Positions 24,231 to 34,106 of a stretch of 64,000 nucleotides of DNA are shown one piece after another. The stretch lies in contig DATIJL010000001.1 of the NCBI GenBank assembly GCA_035478595.1, positions 1 through 64,000 of the forward strand, read 5' to 3'. The notes under the pieces are model-generated. The model made no database searches. It was not told the origin of the DNA and worked only from the letters and a program-made list of their open reading frames with translations. The stretch's first letter is position 1. Every line of letters starts with the position of its first letter. The translations under genes and the position numbers were made by a program. The DNA is from Candidatus Chromulinivoraceae bacterium (GTDB lineage: Bacteria; Patescibacteriota; Saccharimonadia; Saccharimonadales; Saccharimonadaceae).

Positions 24231-24298
24231 ATTCCCGGCCTGAATTCATTTCTCAGGCCGGGAATGACCACTCAATGACCGCAAAACGGTCTTTTTTA
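24231..24298 (+). terminator. Double terminator after the GC-rich gene
   Basis: A perfect 13-bp hairpin ATTCCCGGCCTGA/TCAGGCCGGGAAT (24231-24265) without U-tract is followed by GACCG-CAAAA-CGGTC and TTTTTT (24277-24298). Confidence 0.8.
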
Positions 24299-24305
24299 TT
24301 TAACT

Positions 24306-26861
24306 CTATAAAACTCCCCAATTTTTACCAGTCGTCACATCTACTTTTAGTTTGACTTTTAGCTCTGGGTAGATATTTTCCATCGTTGCCTTTAAAAGGT
24401 TAGCTACCTTTTCAGCGTTTGCCTCAGGACATTCAATTAAAATGCTATCGTGAATTTGCAGTACTTGCTGACCAAGATCACCTAGTTTTTCATCTACCTC
24501 TAACATCGCCATCTTCATGAGATCAGCCTCCGTCCCCTGAATCGGCATATTTGCTGCAGCGCGCTTGGCGCTCTCTCGCACCATAAAGTTACTACTATTA
24601 ACATCTGGCGTGGGACGGCGGCGACCAAAGTATGTCTCGACGTAGCCTTCGTTTTTTGCTTTTTCAAGTGTGGCATCAATAAATTGACGGATCGGCGCTC
24701 GTAACAAAAAGTATTGATCAATAAACGTTTTTGCCTCAGTAAAACTCATACCAGTTGCCGCAGAAAGACCATGGGGGCTCATGCCATACAACACGCCAAA
24801 ATTAATAACCTTAGCGGCGCGACGTTGGTTTTTCGTCACTTCTTCAAGTGGTATTCCATAAGCCTCGCTGGCCGTTTTAGTATGGATATCGGCACCGTCA
24901 TTAAAGTCGTTGATCAACTTTTCATCGCCAGCAAGCACTGCGGCAAGGCGAAGTTCAAACTGAGAATAGTCGGCACTTACGAATACATTCCCCTGCTCCG
25001 GCACAAACGCTTCCCGAATGCGACGACCAAGATCACTTCTAACGGGAATATTCTGAAGATTCGGATTAGTACTAGAAAGCCGACCCGTACTTGCAACGTC
25101 CTGGTTAAAGGTTGTGTGGATTCGCCCGTTTTCGTCCGCAAGTAACGGGAGAGTATCTACATAGGTATTTTTGAGTTTAGCAAGCTCACGCGTACGTTCA
25201 ATGAGTTCGATAATCGGGTGCTGGCCACGCAGCTTATCAAGCTCCTTCTGACCAGTGCTATAACCTGTCTTACCCTTTTTAATACCAGCAATCGGAAGTT
25301 GCAGCTTAGTAAATAGCACCTCGGAAAGCTGCGCCGGACTACCTATATTAAATTCATGACCAACCATCTCATACATCTGGCTTTCAAGCTCACTATGCTC
25401 CGAGGCAAGCTCTTCACTCATAGCAAGCAACAATGTTTTATTCACTTTAATACCCTGCTGCTCCATGCGATAAAGCATATAGGTAAGTGGAAAGTCGAGG
25501 TCGTGCGCAACGTTAGCTACCTTTGGCACGTCATCCAAACTTTTTAGCTGTGATTCGTAAATCGACCAAAGTGCGGCCATGGTCTGCGCAGCATCTGACT
25601 CGTTAATATCCGATGGAGAAAGACCACTAATTGAACGATCTCGCATAAGCGGATCGATCAAAAACGCTGCTTGGCGAATATCATGGATATCGCTAAAATG
25701 TAATTCTACTCCTTCATCGTGCGCGACATGATAGAAGGCCTTTATGTCGTAAGCAATCAGCTTAGTTTTTTCAAGCACGTGCCAAGATTCCAAGGTGATA
25801 CTCGAGAAAGGACGACGCGAGAATGTCGTCTTATCGAGTGATAACCAAAGCTCACTGTCGTTATAATGAATAAAAACCGTATCATCATTACTACAGGTAA
25901 GTTCGACAGGCCACTCTACCTCTTTTAGCATAGGAACAACCGACGGCGACGTTTGCATATCAAACAGACTACTCTGTGCAGAGTCGTTATGCTGCATATG
26001 CTGAGGTAAACGACGCACTAATGAATGGAACTCGAATCGTTTTAATAAATCAGCAAGCTTAGCCGTATCAAGATCATGTGCGTCCATTGCTTCAAGATCT
26101 AAGTCAATGGGCGCATCACACCAAATACGAGCTACTTTTTTACTCAGATAAGCTGATTCCTTCCCTGCCTCGAGTTTTGCAGCAACACTTGGTTTCACCT
26201 TCTCGAGGTTTTCATAAATACCATCGAGTGTCTTAAACTCTTGCAAAAGCTGGATCGCAGTCTTTTCACCGATACCCGGAACACCAGGAATATTATCGCT
26301 ATTGTCACCCTTTAGAGCCTTAAGATCGAGGAACTGATCAACGCTAATGCCGTATTTTTCTTCAAAATAGGCTGGCGAGTACTGTTCGATGTCAGTAAAT
26401 CCTTTCTTAAGAGCATACACATGCACAAGCGGACCGACTAACTGAAGCATATCGAGGTCGCTAGTGATAAGGCAGGTTTCTATTCCTTGCTCGGTTGCCT
26501 TTTCAGCAAAACCACCCATAATGTCGTCGGCTTCGTAATCGTCTAGTTCGTAGAGTGGCCAGCTAAAGGCATCGAGCAGTTCGTTTAAGAGCGGCAACTG
26601 TACAAAAAAATCTTCAGGCGGTTTTTTACGACCGGCTTTATAGGTAGGCAACATTTCCAGTCGCTTGCGGATACTTGTTCCTTTTTTATCCCAGGCAACA
26701 GCAACATAATCAGGCTCGAGCTTTTTTATAACTTCAAGAGCCAGGCTGGCAAAACCGTAGACACCACCAGTCGGCGTCCCATCACGTAAGGACAGACCGG
26801 GCATTGCATAATAACCGCGATAAAAAACACTTTTACCGTCTATAACAACCAGACGTTTCAT
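24306..26861 (-). CDS. polA: DNA polymerase I
   Basis: The 851-residue protein has a 5'-3' exonuclease (about 1-290; DYEADDIMG, GDNSDNIPGVPGIGEKTA), a middle 3'-5' exonuclease-like domain, and a family A polymerase domain (VSADYSQFELRLAAVLAG, RRAAKVINFGVLYGMSPHGL, QIHDSILIE). The proofreading site is degenerate: the usual D-x-E of Exo I is missing (VELTCSNDDTVFIHYNDSEL stands there), as in Bacillus-type Pol I. TATACT (26868-26873) ends six bases before the ATG, so the mRNA is leaderless. Confidence 0.95.
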   Translation of the reverse strand: MKRLVVIDGKSVFYRGYYAMPGLSLRDGTPTGGVYGFASLALEVIKKLEPDYVAVAWDKKGTSIRKRLEMLPTYKAGRKKPPEDFFVQLPLLNELLDAFSWPLYELDDYEADDIMGGFAEKATEQGIETCLITSDLDMLQLVGPLVHVYALKKGFTDIEQYSPAYFEEKYGISVDQFLDLKALKGDNSDNIPGVPGIGEKTAIQLLQEFKTLDGIYENLEKVKPSVAAKLEAGKESAYLSKKVARIWCDAPIDLDLEAMDAHDLDTAKLADLLKRFEFHSLVRRLPQHMQHNDSAQSSLFDMQTSPSVVPMLKEVEWPVELTCSNDDTVFIHYNDSELWLSLDKTTFSRRPFSSITLESWHVLEKTKLIAYDIKAFYHVAHDEGVELHFSDIHDIRQAAFLIDPLMRDRSISGLSPSDINESDAAQTMAALWSIYESQLKSLDDVPKVANVAHDLDFPLTYMLYRMEQQGIKVNKTLLLAMSEELASEHSELESQMYEMVGHEFNIGSPAQLSEVLFTKLQLPIAGIKKGKTGYSTGQKELDKLRGQHPIIELIERTRELAKLKNTYVDTLPLLADENGRIHTTFNQDVASTGRLSSTNPNLQNIPVRSDLGRRIREAFVPEQGNVFVSADYSQFELRLAAVLAGDEKLINDFNDGADIHTKTASEAYGIPLEEVTKNQRRAAKVINFGVLYGMSPHGLSAATGMSFTEAKTFIDQYFLLRAPIRQFIDATLEKAKNEGYVETYFGRRRPTPDVNSSNFMVRESAKRAAANMPIQGTEADLMKMAMLEVDEKLGDLGQQVLQIHDSILIECPEANAEKVANLLKATMENIYPELKVKLKVDVTTGKNWGVL

Positions 26862-26882
26862 ATCTTTAGTATATCAGTTTTA

Positions 26883-27950
26883 CTAGGATTTACGGTTGAC
26901 TAGGTAGTCAGCCAGCTGTGCTAAGTACTGAATGAAAGCGGTGTCGGTTTTTTTATCACCGTCAAGTACTGCCAGAGCAGCCTTTTCATGTACAATCTGC
27001 CGCTCTTTTGCATAATCTAATGCACCCGTTACTTCAAAGATATGGCGAACACCATCACAATCCTCAATGGTGGCGTTTTCATTCCCTAAGACCGACTCAA
27101 GCGTAGCTCTCTGCAAACTATCACCATGGTGTAACGCATAGTATGCCAGAAGCGTTATTTTACCTTCGCGAATATCATCATTATTCCCCTTACCCGTTTC
27201 ACCCGTCGCACCGAATGAACCAATAATATCATCGGCAATTTGATACGCACATCCCGCATGAATAGCGTAATCATACAGATTTTTCGTTACTCCGATGGCG
27301 CCCGCAAGCTGTGCACCGAGTTCAATCGGACTTAAAAACGTATAATGTGCCGTTTTACGGTGCAGTACCGACTCGATAGCCTCTTCACTGAGCTCGCTCC
27401 GCGTTACCTCATTAAAGACATCGTCCAGTTGACCGTTAATAGTAACCAGAACATTTTCATTAAACTGCTCACCTGCACGTCTCGCAATCGCTGCATCTAC
27501 CGGCAGTGTCAAAAGCTCGATAATTGCCTGTGGAGGACCAGAATATGCAACATTCATCGCTTGAACCTCGCCATAGCGAAGTGCGTTACCCTTAAGATTA
27601 TGCTCTTTTGCGTACGTTTCGAGTAGGATATGTGCCGATGGGCCACCTCGACGAAGTCGTGAACGATCGGCGATATCGTCAACAATAAGAAGAGATGTTT
27701 GAATAATTTCAAAAACACGGGCCGCACCAAGTGCCACGACATCGTCCTTGCCGCCATGTGCGTAATAACTTCGCATCGCAAGCACGCCGCGCAGTCTTTT
27801 ACCACCACGCAGGAGTACGTCGCAATATGCATCGATAGGCGCTCTGTTGCCAATTGTTTTATTTTGTTTCCACCGTTCTGCAAATTCCTGCAGGTCGGCG
27901 CTAATCGCCACCGCTAGTTCACTATCTGTAGCTAAGGATAAATGTTTCAC
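26883..27950 (-). CDS. Polyprenyl diphosphate synthase, actinobacterial-type motif
   Basis: This trans-prenyltransferase condenses isopentenyl diphosphate to a geranylgeranyl- or longer diphosphate for lipid carriers. The 355-residue protein has FARM LLIVDDIADRSRLRRGG (DDxxD) and SARM YQIADDIIGSFG followed by DDIREGK. The third SARM Asp is Gly; this DDxxG plus GDDLREGK-like wording is common in actinobacterial enzymes (from memory). Chain length cannot be read safely. Start GTG 27950 lies six bases after TATACT (27957-27962), a leaderless arrangement. Confidence 0.88.
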   Translation of the reverse strand: MKHLSLATDSELAVAISADLQEFAERWKQNKTIGNRAPIDAYCDVLLRGGKRLRGVLAMRSYYAHGGKDDVVALGAARVFEIIQTSLLIVDDIADRSRLRRGGPSAHILLETYAKEHNLKGNALRYGEVQAMNVAYSGPPQAIIELLTLPVDAAIARRAGEQFNENVLVTINGQLDDVFNEVTRSELSEEAIESVLHRKTAHYTFLSPIELGAQLAGAIGVTKNLYDYAIHAGCAYQIADDIIGSFGATGETGKGNNDDIREGKITLLAYYALHHGDSLQRATLESVLGNENATIEDCDGVRHIFEVTGALDYAKERQIVHEKAALAVLDGDKKTDTAFIQYLAQLADYLVNRKS

Positions 27951-28072
27951 CGTCCTAGTATAGACGTATTCTTTCTTTTGTTGAAATGATTTTACGCGTA
28001 CAAAAACATCATAGTTGTATTTACAGCAGTTATGCTATAATCTAAATTCTGTCACTTACATAAGGAGTACGC

Positions 28073-28618
28073 GTGAACATATTGCTTATCACTGGCGAAA
28101 GCGGCGTTGGTAAAACAGCCATCGGCCTTGCTGTCAGTAAACAACTCCGCGCCACCTTTTTACGAAGTCGGGATATTGCCCGCTTTCTCGCTCATCGCGA
28201 AGGTTTTACAGGCGCACACGACTGGATCAAAGCCCTGGGTCTTAAGACGGCTGCCGAAGCTGTCCATAATGAAATACTTGCTGCAGTCGATAACGCTCAA
28301 TCGGATGCGCTTATTGTCATCGATGGCGTCTACGACACACAGCTTTTGACAAAGATTGAGGAACGAGTTGGGAAAGATTCGATGCATATTGTTGAGATTA
28401 CCGTTCCTAAAGATAAACGCCTCGATCACACTGACACCTCAGACCCAGATGAAACGAGTGCGATCCAACAAGAGATGGAGTTCTTAGACGGTCTTAAAAA
28501 GAGTGCTGGCCTATACGGCGTTACTAATAAGGCTGAGCTTGTCGTTGAGAACCTTCATATGGATTCGTCAATCGAAGTTATCACCGCCTTCCTCGCAAAG
28601 CATGCATCAGAGGTATAG
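28073..28618 (+). CDS. P-loop nucleotide kinase-like protein
   Basis: The 181-residue protein starts MNILLITGESGVGKTAIG with a Walker A motif. It shows DALIVIDGVYD (Walker B-like) and an arginine-poor lid region, so it resembles adenylate-kinase-like or dephospho-CoA-kinase-like proteins without clear family residues. Start is GTG behind AAGGAG. An extended -10 TGCTATAAT lies at about 28037. It is followed after 34 bases by another small P-loop kinase on the same strand, and the two may be functionally paired. Confidence 0.65.
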   Translation: MNILLITGESGVGKTAIGLAVSKQLRATFLRSRDIARFLAHREGFTGAHDWIKALGLKTAAEAVHNEILAAVDNAQSDALIVIDGVYDTQLLTKIEERVGKDSMHIVEITVPKDKRLDHTDTSDPDETSAIQQEMEFLDGLKKSAGLYGVTNKAELVVENLHMDSSIEVITAFLAKHASEV

Positions 28619-28652
28619 GTAGCAGTCAGACTCTTTGATATACTAAGGGTCG

Positions 28653-29231
28653 ATGAAACACTACGAAAATGTTAAGATTATCGCCTTTGTCGGCCTTGCT
28701 GGCAGTGGTAAAAGTACAGCAGTTGAGTACCTAACCGAAAAAGGTTACCCAAAAGTTTATTTTGGTGGCGTCATCTATGACGCGATGCGCGAAGAAGGAA
28801 TCGAAATCACTCCAGAAAGCCAAACGAAATTCCGCGAAGATATTCGCGCTAAAGAGGGTAACGACTTTGTAGTTAAGCGGATTATTAAGCAAATTCACGA
28901 GCTTGTCGAAGCCGGTCAGCATCGTATTATCGCCGACGGTCTTTATACCTGGAGCGAATACAAAATTATGAAACATGAGTTTCCGGGTGAGCTTACAACC
29001 GTTGCTGTTGTTGCGCCACGACACCTACGTCATCGTCGGCTCGCTGAACGACCTGAACGACCGTTCAGTGCTACCGAAGCCGATCAACGAGATTGGACGG
29101 AAATTGAAAACCTTGAAAAGGGTGGGCCCATTGCTATCGCCGACCATTTTATTATGAACGACGGGGATCTCGATAACCTCCATAAACAGCTCAATAACGT
29201 TTGCGAAGATATCGAATTTTACAACCAATAA
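28653..29231 (+). CDS. AAA/dephospho-CoA kinase-like (UPF0200-type) kinase
   Basis: The 192-residue protein has Walker A VGLAGSGKST, then GYPKVYFGGVIYDAMREEGI and FREDIRAKEGNDFVVKRI. This follows the archaeal-type dephospho-CoA kinase/UPF0200 pattern (G-x-G-K-S, G-D-V-I-R-E, R-x-x-x-G). The substrate is not certain. TATACT (28639-28644) ends eight bases before the ATG, so it can be transcribed independently of the kinase upstream. A U-tract terminator follows at 29230-29261. Confidence 0.72.
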   Translation: MKHYENVKIIAFVGLAGSGKSTAVEYLTEKGYPKVYFGGVIYDAMREEGIEITPESQTKFREDIRAKEGNDFVVKRIIKQIHELVEAGQHRIIADGLYTWSEYKIMKHEFPGELTTVAVVAPRHLRHRRLAERPERPFSATEADQRDWTEIENLEKGGPIAIADHFIMNDGDLDNLHKQLNNVCEDIEFYNQ

Positions 29232-29261
29232 AAAACTCCGCCGGTAGGCGGAGTTTTTTAT
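29230..29261. terminator. Bidirectional terminator before rpoD
   Basis: AAAAACTCCGCC / GGCGGAGTTTTTT hairpin; it serves the + strand kinase and the minus-strand dnaG-rpoD operon. Confidence 0.85.
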
Positions 29262-29272
29262 ATCATCACTTC

Positions 29273-30283
29273 TTAACTCAGGTATTCGTGCAACTTCTTG
29301 GCATCTTTGTGCTTACGAAGCTTGGCGAGCGCCTTAGCTTCAATTTGACGAATACGCTCACGAGTAACCGCGAACTCCTGCCCTACTTCTTCTAGCGTGT
29401 GGCTTTTACCGTTTTCAAGACCAAAGCGCATCTTAACGATTTTTTGTTCACGCTCTGAAAGAGTTGAAAGTACTGCTTGAACCTGCTCCTTCAAGAGTTG
29501 ACTAGTTGCAGACTCTTCTGGTGTTGCACCATCTTCATCTTCAATAAAGTCACCCAAGACACTGTCTTCGTCTTCGCCATCTCGCCCAACACCAGCATCG
29601 AGGCTAGTAATATCTTGCTTGATTTTGATGACATACTCTACTTTTTCAGGCTCCATCTCAAGCTCTTTTGCTAGCTCTTCGATAGTTGGCTCGCGGTTGA
29701 GCTCTTGAGTCATACGACGCTGCGTGCGGAGCAGCTTATTGATCGTCTCTACCATGTGTACTGGAATACGAATAGTACGCGCTTGATCGGCAATAGCACG
29801 AGTAATCGCCTGACGGATCCACCAGGTAGCATAGGTGCTAAACTTGAATCCCTTGTCCGGGTCGAATTTTTCGACGGCGCGAAGGAGACCGGTGTTACCC
29901 TCTTGAATCAAATCAAGAAAATCAAGACCACGGCCACTATAGCGCTTGGCAATGGACACTACTAGACGCATGTTAGCCTCAGCCATTTTATCCTTTGCAC
30001 GCTTGTCACCGGCAACCACTTTTTTTGCCAATGCCAGTTCTTCTTCTGCAGAAAGTAGAGGAATTTTACCAATTTCACGGAGGTAAAGTCGTACGCTGTC
30101 ATCACTGACGTCGTCGAAGTACTCGCCGCTGTTTAGCGTATCGATATCATCTTCTTCTTCATCTACCAGTTCATCAATGGCCGGTTCATCTAGATCACCG
30201 AGCGGACCGCCGCTGGCATCAACAACCTGGTCGTCATCCTCTTCATCAACAATTGGCTTCGTTACATCGCTATCTTTGACCAC
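29273..30283 (-). CDS. rpoD: Primary RNA polymerase sigma factor
   Basis: The 336-residue sigma-70 factor has an acidic N-terminus instead of a full region 1.1, region 1.2 ([18 protein letters not shown]), region 2 ([33 protein letters not shown]), region 3, and region 4 with [18 protein letters not shown]. The canonical C-terminal HPSRS-type segment after KLR is replaced by [13 protein letters not shown]. It is the second gene of the dnaG-rpoD operon and overlaps dnaG by 14 bases; rpsU is missing from this classical operon. Confidence 0.96.
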   Translation of the reverse strand: MVKDSDVTKPIVDEEDDDQVVDASGGPLGDLDEPAIDELVDEEEDDIDTLNSGEYFDDVSDDSVRLYLREIGKIPLLSAEEELALAKKVVAGDKRAKDKMAEANMRLVVSIAKRYSGRGLDFLDLIQEGNTGLLRAVEKFDPDKGFKFSTYATWWIRQAITRAIADQARTIRIPVHMVETINKLLRTQRRMTQELNREPTIEELAKELEMEPEKVEYVIKIKQDITSLDAGVGRDGEDEDSVLGDFIEDEDGATPEESATSQLLKEQVQAVLSTLSEREQKIVKMRFGLENGKSHTLEEVGQEFAVTRERIRQIEAKALAKLRKHKDAKKLHEYLS

Positions 30284-32009
30284 GCTTTATCTCCTTTATA
30301 AGTTCATAATGTTGCCTGCGCAAGCGTTCCACTTCAGCCACAAGGCCATCATGTTCCGCTTGTTCAATTTGCTGTTCGAGTTGGTTTTTTTCGTGTTCGG
30401 TTTTATATTGGCGGAGCAGTTTGGCTATTTCTAAATATTGGTCGCTTTCGTTCCAATTGCCATATCGTTTCTCGGCCCGTAATAATATTATTTTCACATA
30501 GTCATCGAAGTTTTGCAACTCCTTTGGCGTATCGGTCACCGGTGTTCGCTCCGGACTAGCAAGATACCGGGCTACCACTTGTGAAGCGTCAGCACCCAAA
30601 ATAGAGACGTCCAACCCTTCAAACAGATCATGCGAACGTGGTACACCGAGTGCCAAACCAAGTACTGTATCAATATGATCATATACCGGCGCCGCGTTTT
30701 CAGAGTGATCAACGACAGACTTTAGCTCGCTCACTTCTCTTTTACCGCCCGCAGCCAGCTTCGCCTGAACCGCCTCAAGTGATGAACCGACCATACGGGC
30801 AATCTTTTTTTCATAGTGATCGCGCTCAACTGGGTCCGAAAGACCCCTCACCACGTTAAGACCAGCTGTCGTGAACGCTCGTTTGCCACTTGCTGTTGTG
30901 ATGTCTTCACGGTGAGAATACTGGTCTAAAATCCAATCAACTGCAGGTTGTGCCGTATCAATCGCCTGTTGCCAAAGCGATGGATCTTTCTGAATAAGCT
31001 CGTCCGGATCTTTTGCGTCACCAGGTAACGTAATAATGGTCAGTTCTATTCCAGCTTCGCTGGCGATAGGAATGGCACGTTCAGTCGCCGCGACGCCCGC
31101 TTTATCACCATCAAATGCCAGACGTACGTTACCAGTGAGCCGCCTAAGAGCACGCAAGTGGTTTTCGGTCATAGCCGTCCCTGCTGTGGCAACCACCTGC
31201 TTAACACCTGCTTGGTGACTACTGACAACATCTAGATTACCTTCAACAATAACCGCGTAGTCACTGGTGCGAATAGCTTCCTTTGCTTGAGATAATCCAA
31301 ACACGTGACGTCCTTTGTCATATAGAAGTGTTTGCGGCGTATTAAGGTATTTAGGTGCGTTAGGATCGTCTGCTAGAATGCGGGCCGTAAACCCAATTAC
31401 TTGTCCCGTTCCATCCATTAGCGGTACAGTCATACGACCACGAAACATATCACCACCAAACCGATTGGTAAGACCAGCATCAGCAAGTTCCTGGCGGCTA
31501 AAACCTTTTTTAGTTAAAAACTGCACCAACGCATCACCTGTTGTTGGCGCGTAGCCAATTTTAAATTCCTGAACAATCTCTTTTGAGAGACCTCGTTTCT
31601 TAAACACATATTCGAGTGCATGTCGGTTCTTCAGCAAGCTATGTTGATAGTAATTTGCTGCTAAGTCATGCGCTTCTTGCAGCCGTTTTTTACGCCGCGA
31701 AAGCTCACGACTATCTTTAGACTCGAACTGGCTAAGGTCAACGCCAGCTTTTCGAGCGAGGTGCTCAAGTGCCTGGCGAAAATCCATTCCTTCAGCCTCC
31801 ATGACAAAACTAAAGATGTCGCCACCCTTATTTGAGGAAAAATCATGCCAAATATGCTTGTCGGGACTCACAAAAAAACTTGGAGTTTTCTCACCAGAGA
31901 ACGGACTTAGACCTTTGAAGTTACGCCCAGCCCGTTTAAGCTGAACGTACTCACCAACGACGTCTTCGATATTAAGACGCGCCCGTACTTCTTCCTTGGC
32001 ATCCTGCAT
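30270..32009 (-). CDS. dnaG: DNA primase without zinc ligands
   Basis: DnaG makes the RNA primers at the fork. The 579-residue protein keeps the N-terminal fold ([20 protein letters not shown]), but the CHC2 zinc ligands are gone: CPFH is SPFS (S35, S38) and CFGC is DFSS (D56, S59). The TOPRIM core is intact ([17 protein letters not shown] with Glu; LAFDGDKAG). The C-terminal helicase-binding domain is short. TATAAT (32016-32021) ends six bases before the ATG, so the operon mRNA starts leaderless. Confidence 0.94.
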   Translation of the reverse strand: MQDAKEEVRARLNIEDVVGEYVQLKRAGRNFKGLSPFSGEKTPSFFVSPDKHIWHDFSSNKGGDIFSFVMEAEGMDFRQALEHLARKAGVDLSQFESKDSRELSRRKKRLQEAHDLAANYYQHSLLKNRHALEYVFKKRGLSKEIVQEFKIGYAPTTGDALVQFLTKKGFSRQELADAGLTNRFGGDMFRGRMTVPLMDGTGQVIGFTARILADDPNAPKYLNTPQTLLYDKGRHVFGLSQAKEAIRTSDYAVIVEGNLDVVSSHQAGVKQVVATAGTAMTENHLRALRRLTGNVRLAFDGDKAGVAATERAIPIASEAGIELTIITLPGDAKDPDELIQKDPSLWQQAIDTAQPAVDWILDQYSHREDITTASGKRAFTTAGLNVVRGLSDPVERDHYEKKIARMVGSSLEAVQAKLAAGGKREVSELKSVVDHSENAAPVYDHIDTVLGLALGVPRSHDLFEGLDVSILGADASQVVARYLASPERTPVTDTPKELQNFDDYVKIILLRAEKRYGNWNESDQYLEIAKLLRQYKTEHEKNQLEQQIEQAEHDGLVAEVERLRRQHYELIKEIKRGQR

Positions 32010-32115
32010 ACTTTAATTATACCATCTTTACCCCTGTTTATAAGAGAGGTCGGGCACGCATTTAAACCGTTAGCTTATTGCCCGCCTGAGCTGGGCATGG
32101 TTTAATAAAGATACA

Positions 32116-32760
32116 ATGTATCCGGATCAAAATCAGCAGCAACCAAATCAACCATCACCAACCCCACAGCCACAATATTCTATTGACTACCTTAATCAGA
32201 TTGCGCCGAAGTCACAAAAAAATGGGCTTAGTAATCGATTATTTCTTATGATAGCGATAGGCGGCGGGCTTTTAGCGGTTATTATCGGTGCGTTTATGCT
32301 GTTCGGAGGTGGTGGTGGCCCCACTACTGACATGCAGCATCTTACCGCCCGGATAGAATCACTCAGCACAGTTGCCACGACCGCGCAAAAGAACATCAAG
32401 AGCAACTCACTAAGTGGTACGAACAGTAACCTAGTCATCTTCTTTACCAATGCTGACCGCGACATCGCCACACCACTAAAAAACAATGGTCTCGATATTA
32501 AAAAGCTCGATAAAACCATCGTCACATCAGAGGCAGAGACCGACTTAAGCGCCAAACTTGAGGATGCTCGGCTCAATGCCGTATTTGACCGAACCTATGC
32601 GCGTGAGATGAGCTACCAACTTGCCACCGTTCAGGCACTCATGAAAAAGATTTATAATTCAACAAACAGCAAATCGATGAAAGACTATCTTTCATCAACC
32701 AACACCAATCTCATCCCTCTCGTTAAACAGTTTAACGATTTCAGTGCAACAAGCGCTTAG
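32116..32760 (+). CDS. Unrecognised single-pass membrane protein
   Basis: I do not recognise a family. The 214-residue product has a Pro/Gln-rich cytosolic N-terminus (~1-35), a membrane helix (about 44-64, LFLMIAIGGGLLAVIIGAFM), a Gly-rich hinge (FGGGGGP), and a helical extracytoplasmic domain to the end. Such Pro/Gln-headed single-pass proteins look like lineage-specific envelope proteins. It sits divergently from dnaG. An AT-rich -10-like TAATAA lies seven bases before the ATG. Confidence 0.7.
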   Translation: MYPDQNQQQPNQPSPTPQPQYSIDYLNQIAPKSQKNGLSNRLFLMIAIGGGLLAVIIGAFMLFGGGGGPTTDMQHLTARIESLSTVATTAQKNIKSNSLSGTNSNLVIFFTNADRDIATPLKNNGLDIKKLDKTIVTSEAETDLSAKLEDARLNAVFDRTYAREMSYQLATVQALMKKIYNSTNSKSMKDYLSSTNTNLIPLVKQFNDFSATSA

Positions 32761-32763
32761 CGG

Positions 32764-33102
32764 CTAATCCTTTGCGACAAGATCGTAACTTAAACGAACG
32801 AGATCTTTAATCTCATCATCGGATAACTGACCACTGCAAATAATTGTGTTCCAGTGTTTCTTATTCAAATGATAACCTGGTATGACGGTTTCATATTTTT
32901 CACGTAGTACCAGTGCGAGCTGAGGGTCGCACTTCAAACTAACACGAAGTGGCTTGCTGTTATCAGTAATGATTGCGAAAAGCTTACCTTCTCCTGTTTC
33001 TTTATGGCCTATTTTATAGACAGACGTTCCCTCGCCAAAGGGAAAATCAAGCCAGGTATTAGGAAAGCTAAGCAGATATTGTTCTAATTCTTTGTGTGTC
33101 AT
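32764..33102 (-). CDS. MmcQ/YjbR family protein
   Basis: The 112-residue protein has the family features: FPNTWLDFPFGEGTSVYKIG at the N-terminus, LRVSLKCDPQLALVLREKY, and PGYHLNKKHWNTI. The fold is CyaY-like and the family is often labelled DNA-binding, but its function is not established. It lies nine bases downstream of the oligoribonuclease gene and is probably co-transcribed. Confidence 0.85.
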   Translation of the reverse strand: MTHKELEQYLLSFPNTWLDFPFGEGTSVYKIGHKETGEGKLFAIITDNSKPLRVSLKCDPQLALVLREKYETVIPGYHLNKKHWNTIICSGQLSDDEIKDLVRLSYDLVAKD

Positions 33103-33110
33103 AGGAGGAG

Positions 33111-33656
33111 CTACTTAGCGTGTACTTTCGTCAGGTAGTATTTTAGTTCTTCAATACTGCCACGGATATCATCGAGAGCACGGTGTGTCTGAGGCTTAGG
33201 GAATTTTTTACCATACTTACCTTCAAATACAACCTTCCAGGCGCTCACGTCGAGCATGCGATAATGAAGTCTCGAGTCTAAACGTGGCCACTGACTTACG
33301 ATAAAACGACGGTCCATATGAATCGAATTACCAGCAAGCAAAACTGGTTCATCTTCTTTATAGTGCTCGCCAATGAACTTTAGAAGCTCTTCCTCTATAT
33401 CTAAAAGATCTCTACCGTGTGTATTTTGCGCCAGTAGACCTTTTTTAGATTCGGGATTAGCATCCCAAAAAACGCTGTTGGCCGCAAGGCGTTCCTCAAG
33501 ACTTAGATCTTCATTCTTTACAATTCCCTGATACGTTGCAATTTCGTGAAAATCCCAATCCGTTGCAATAGCCGCGACCTCAAGGATAAGATCGTTATTC
33601 GCGTCAAGACCTGTCATTTCCAGGTCTACCCAAAAGATTTTTGCTTGCTTACTCAT
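33111..33656 (-). CDS. orn: Oligoribonuclease
   Basis: Orn is a DEDDh 3'-5' exonuclease that degrades 2-5 nt RNA fragments, including pGpG. The 181-residue protein has FWVDLEMTGLD (first D-E), LAGNSIHMDRRFI, and HRALDDIRGSIEELKYY (distal H-D). Length is normal for Orn. TATAGT (33663-33668) ends six bases before the ATG, so the transcript appears leaderless. It complements the PNPase and RNase J enzymes elsewhere in the window. Confidence 0.93.
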   Translation of the reverse strand: MSKQAKIFWVDLEMTGLDANNDLILEVAAIATDWDFHEIATYQGIVKNEDLSLEERLAANSVFWDANPESKKGLLAQNTHGRDLLDIEEELLKFIGEHYKEDEPVLLAGNSIHMDRRFIVSQWPRLDSRLHYRMLDVSAWKVVFEGKYGKKFPKPQTHRALDDIRGSIEELKYYLTKVHAK

Positions 33657-33694
33657 GCTTCTACTATATACTCCCCGTACCTCTCCGCCAAACT

Positions 33695-34087
33695 TTAGCG
33701 TTTATCAGGCGTAAACTTGAGGCTAAGCGAGTTAATACAATATCGTTTGTCGGTCGGCGTGTCAAAACCTTCGCCTTCAAATATATGGCCTAGGTGACTG
33801 CCGCAATTTGAGCAAGTAACCTCCGTCCGACTCATTCCGAGCGTGTCGTCAGTATGAAACTTCACGCTGCCTGGCTTTGCATCGTAAAAGCTTGGCCAGC
33901 CGCACTGCGCATCAAACTTAGTCTTACTATCAAACAAAACTTGACCGCACGCACCGCAGGCATATATGCCATCAGCATATAGTCCATCGTATTCACCACT
34001 AAATGGCGCTTCAGTGTTTTTTTCTCGAAGTACGGCAAATTGCTCCGGCGTTAAAACCTCTCGCCACTCCTTGTCTGTTTTGTGCAT
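33695..34087 (-). CDS. msrB: Peptide-methionine (R)-S-oxide reductase
   Basis: MsrB repairs oxidised methionine. The 130-residue protein has zinc cysteines in CGACGQVLFDS and TCSNCGSHLGHI, the substrate region CGWPSFYDA, and the catalytic Cys in RYCINSLSL. It lacks an MsrA partner or signal peptide, so it is cytosolic. The ATG lies just after the argS stop with a weak ribosome site; it may be co-transcribed with argS. Confidence 0.95.
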   Translation of the reverse strand: MHKTDKEWREVLTPEQFAVLREKNTEAPFSGEYDGLYADGIYACGACGQVLFDSKTKFDAQCGWPSFYDAKPGSVKFHTDDTLGMSRTEVTCSNCGSHLGHIFEGEGFDTPTDKRYCINSLSLKFTPDKR

Positions 34088-34106
34088 GAGCCCCCTTTTT
34101 TAAATG

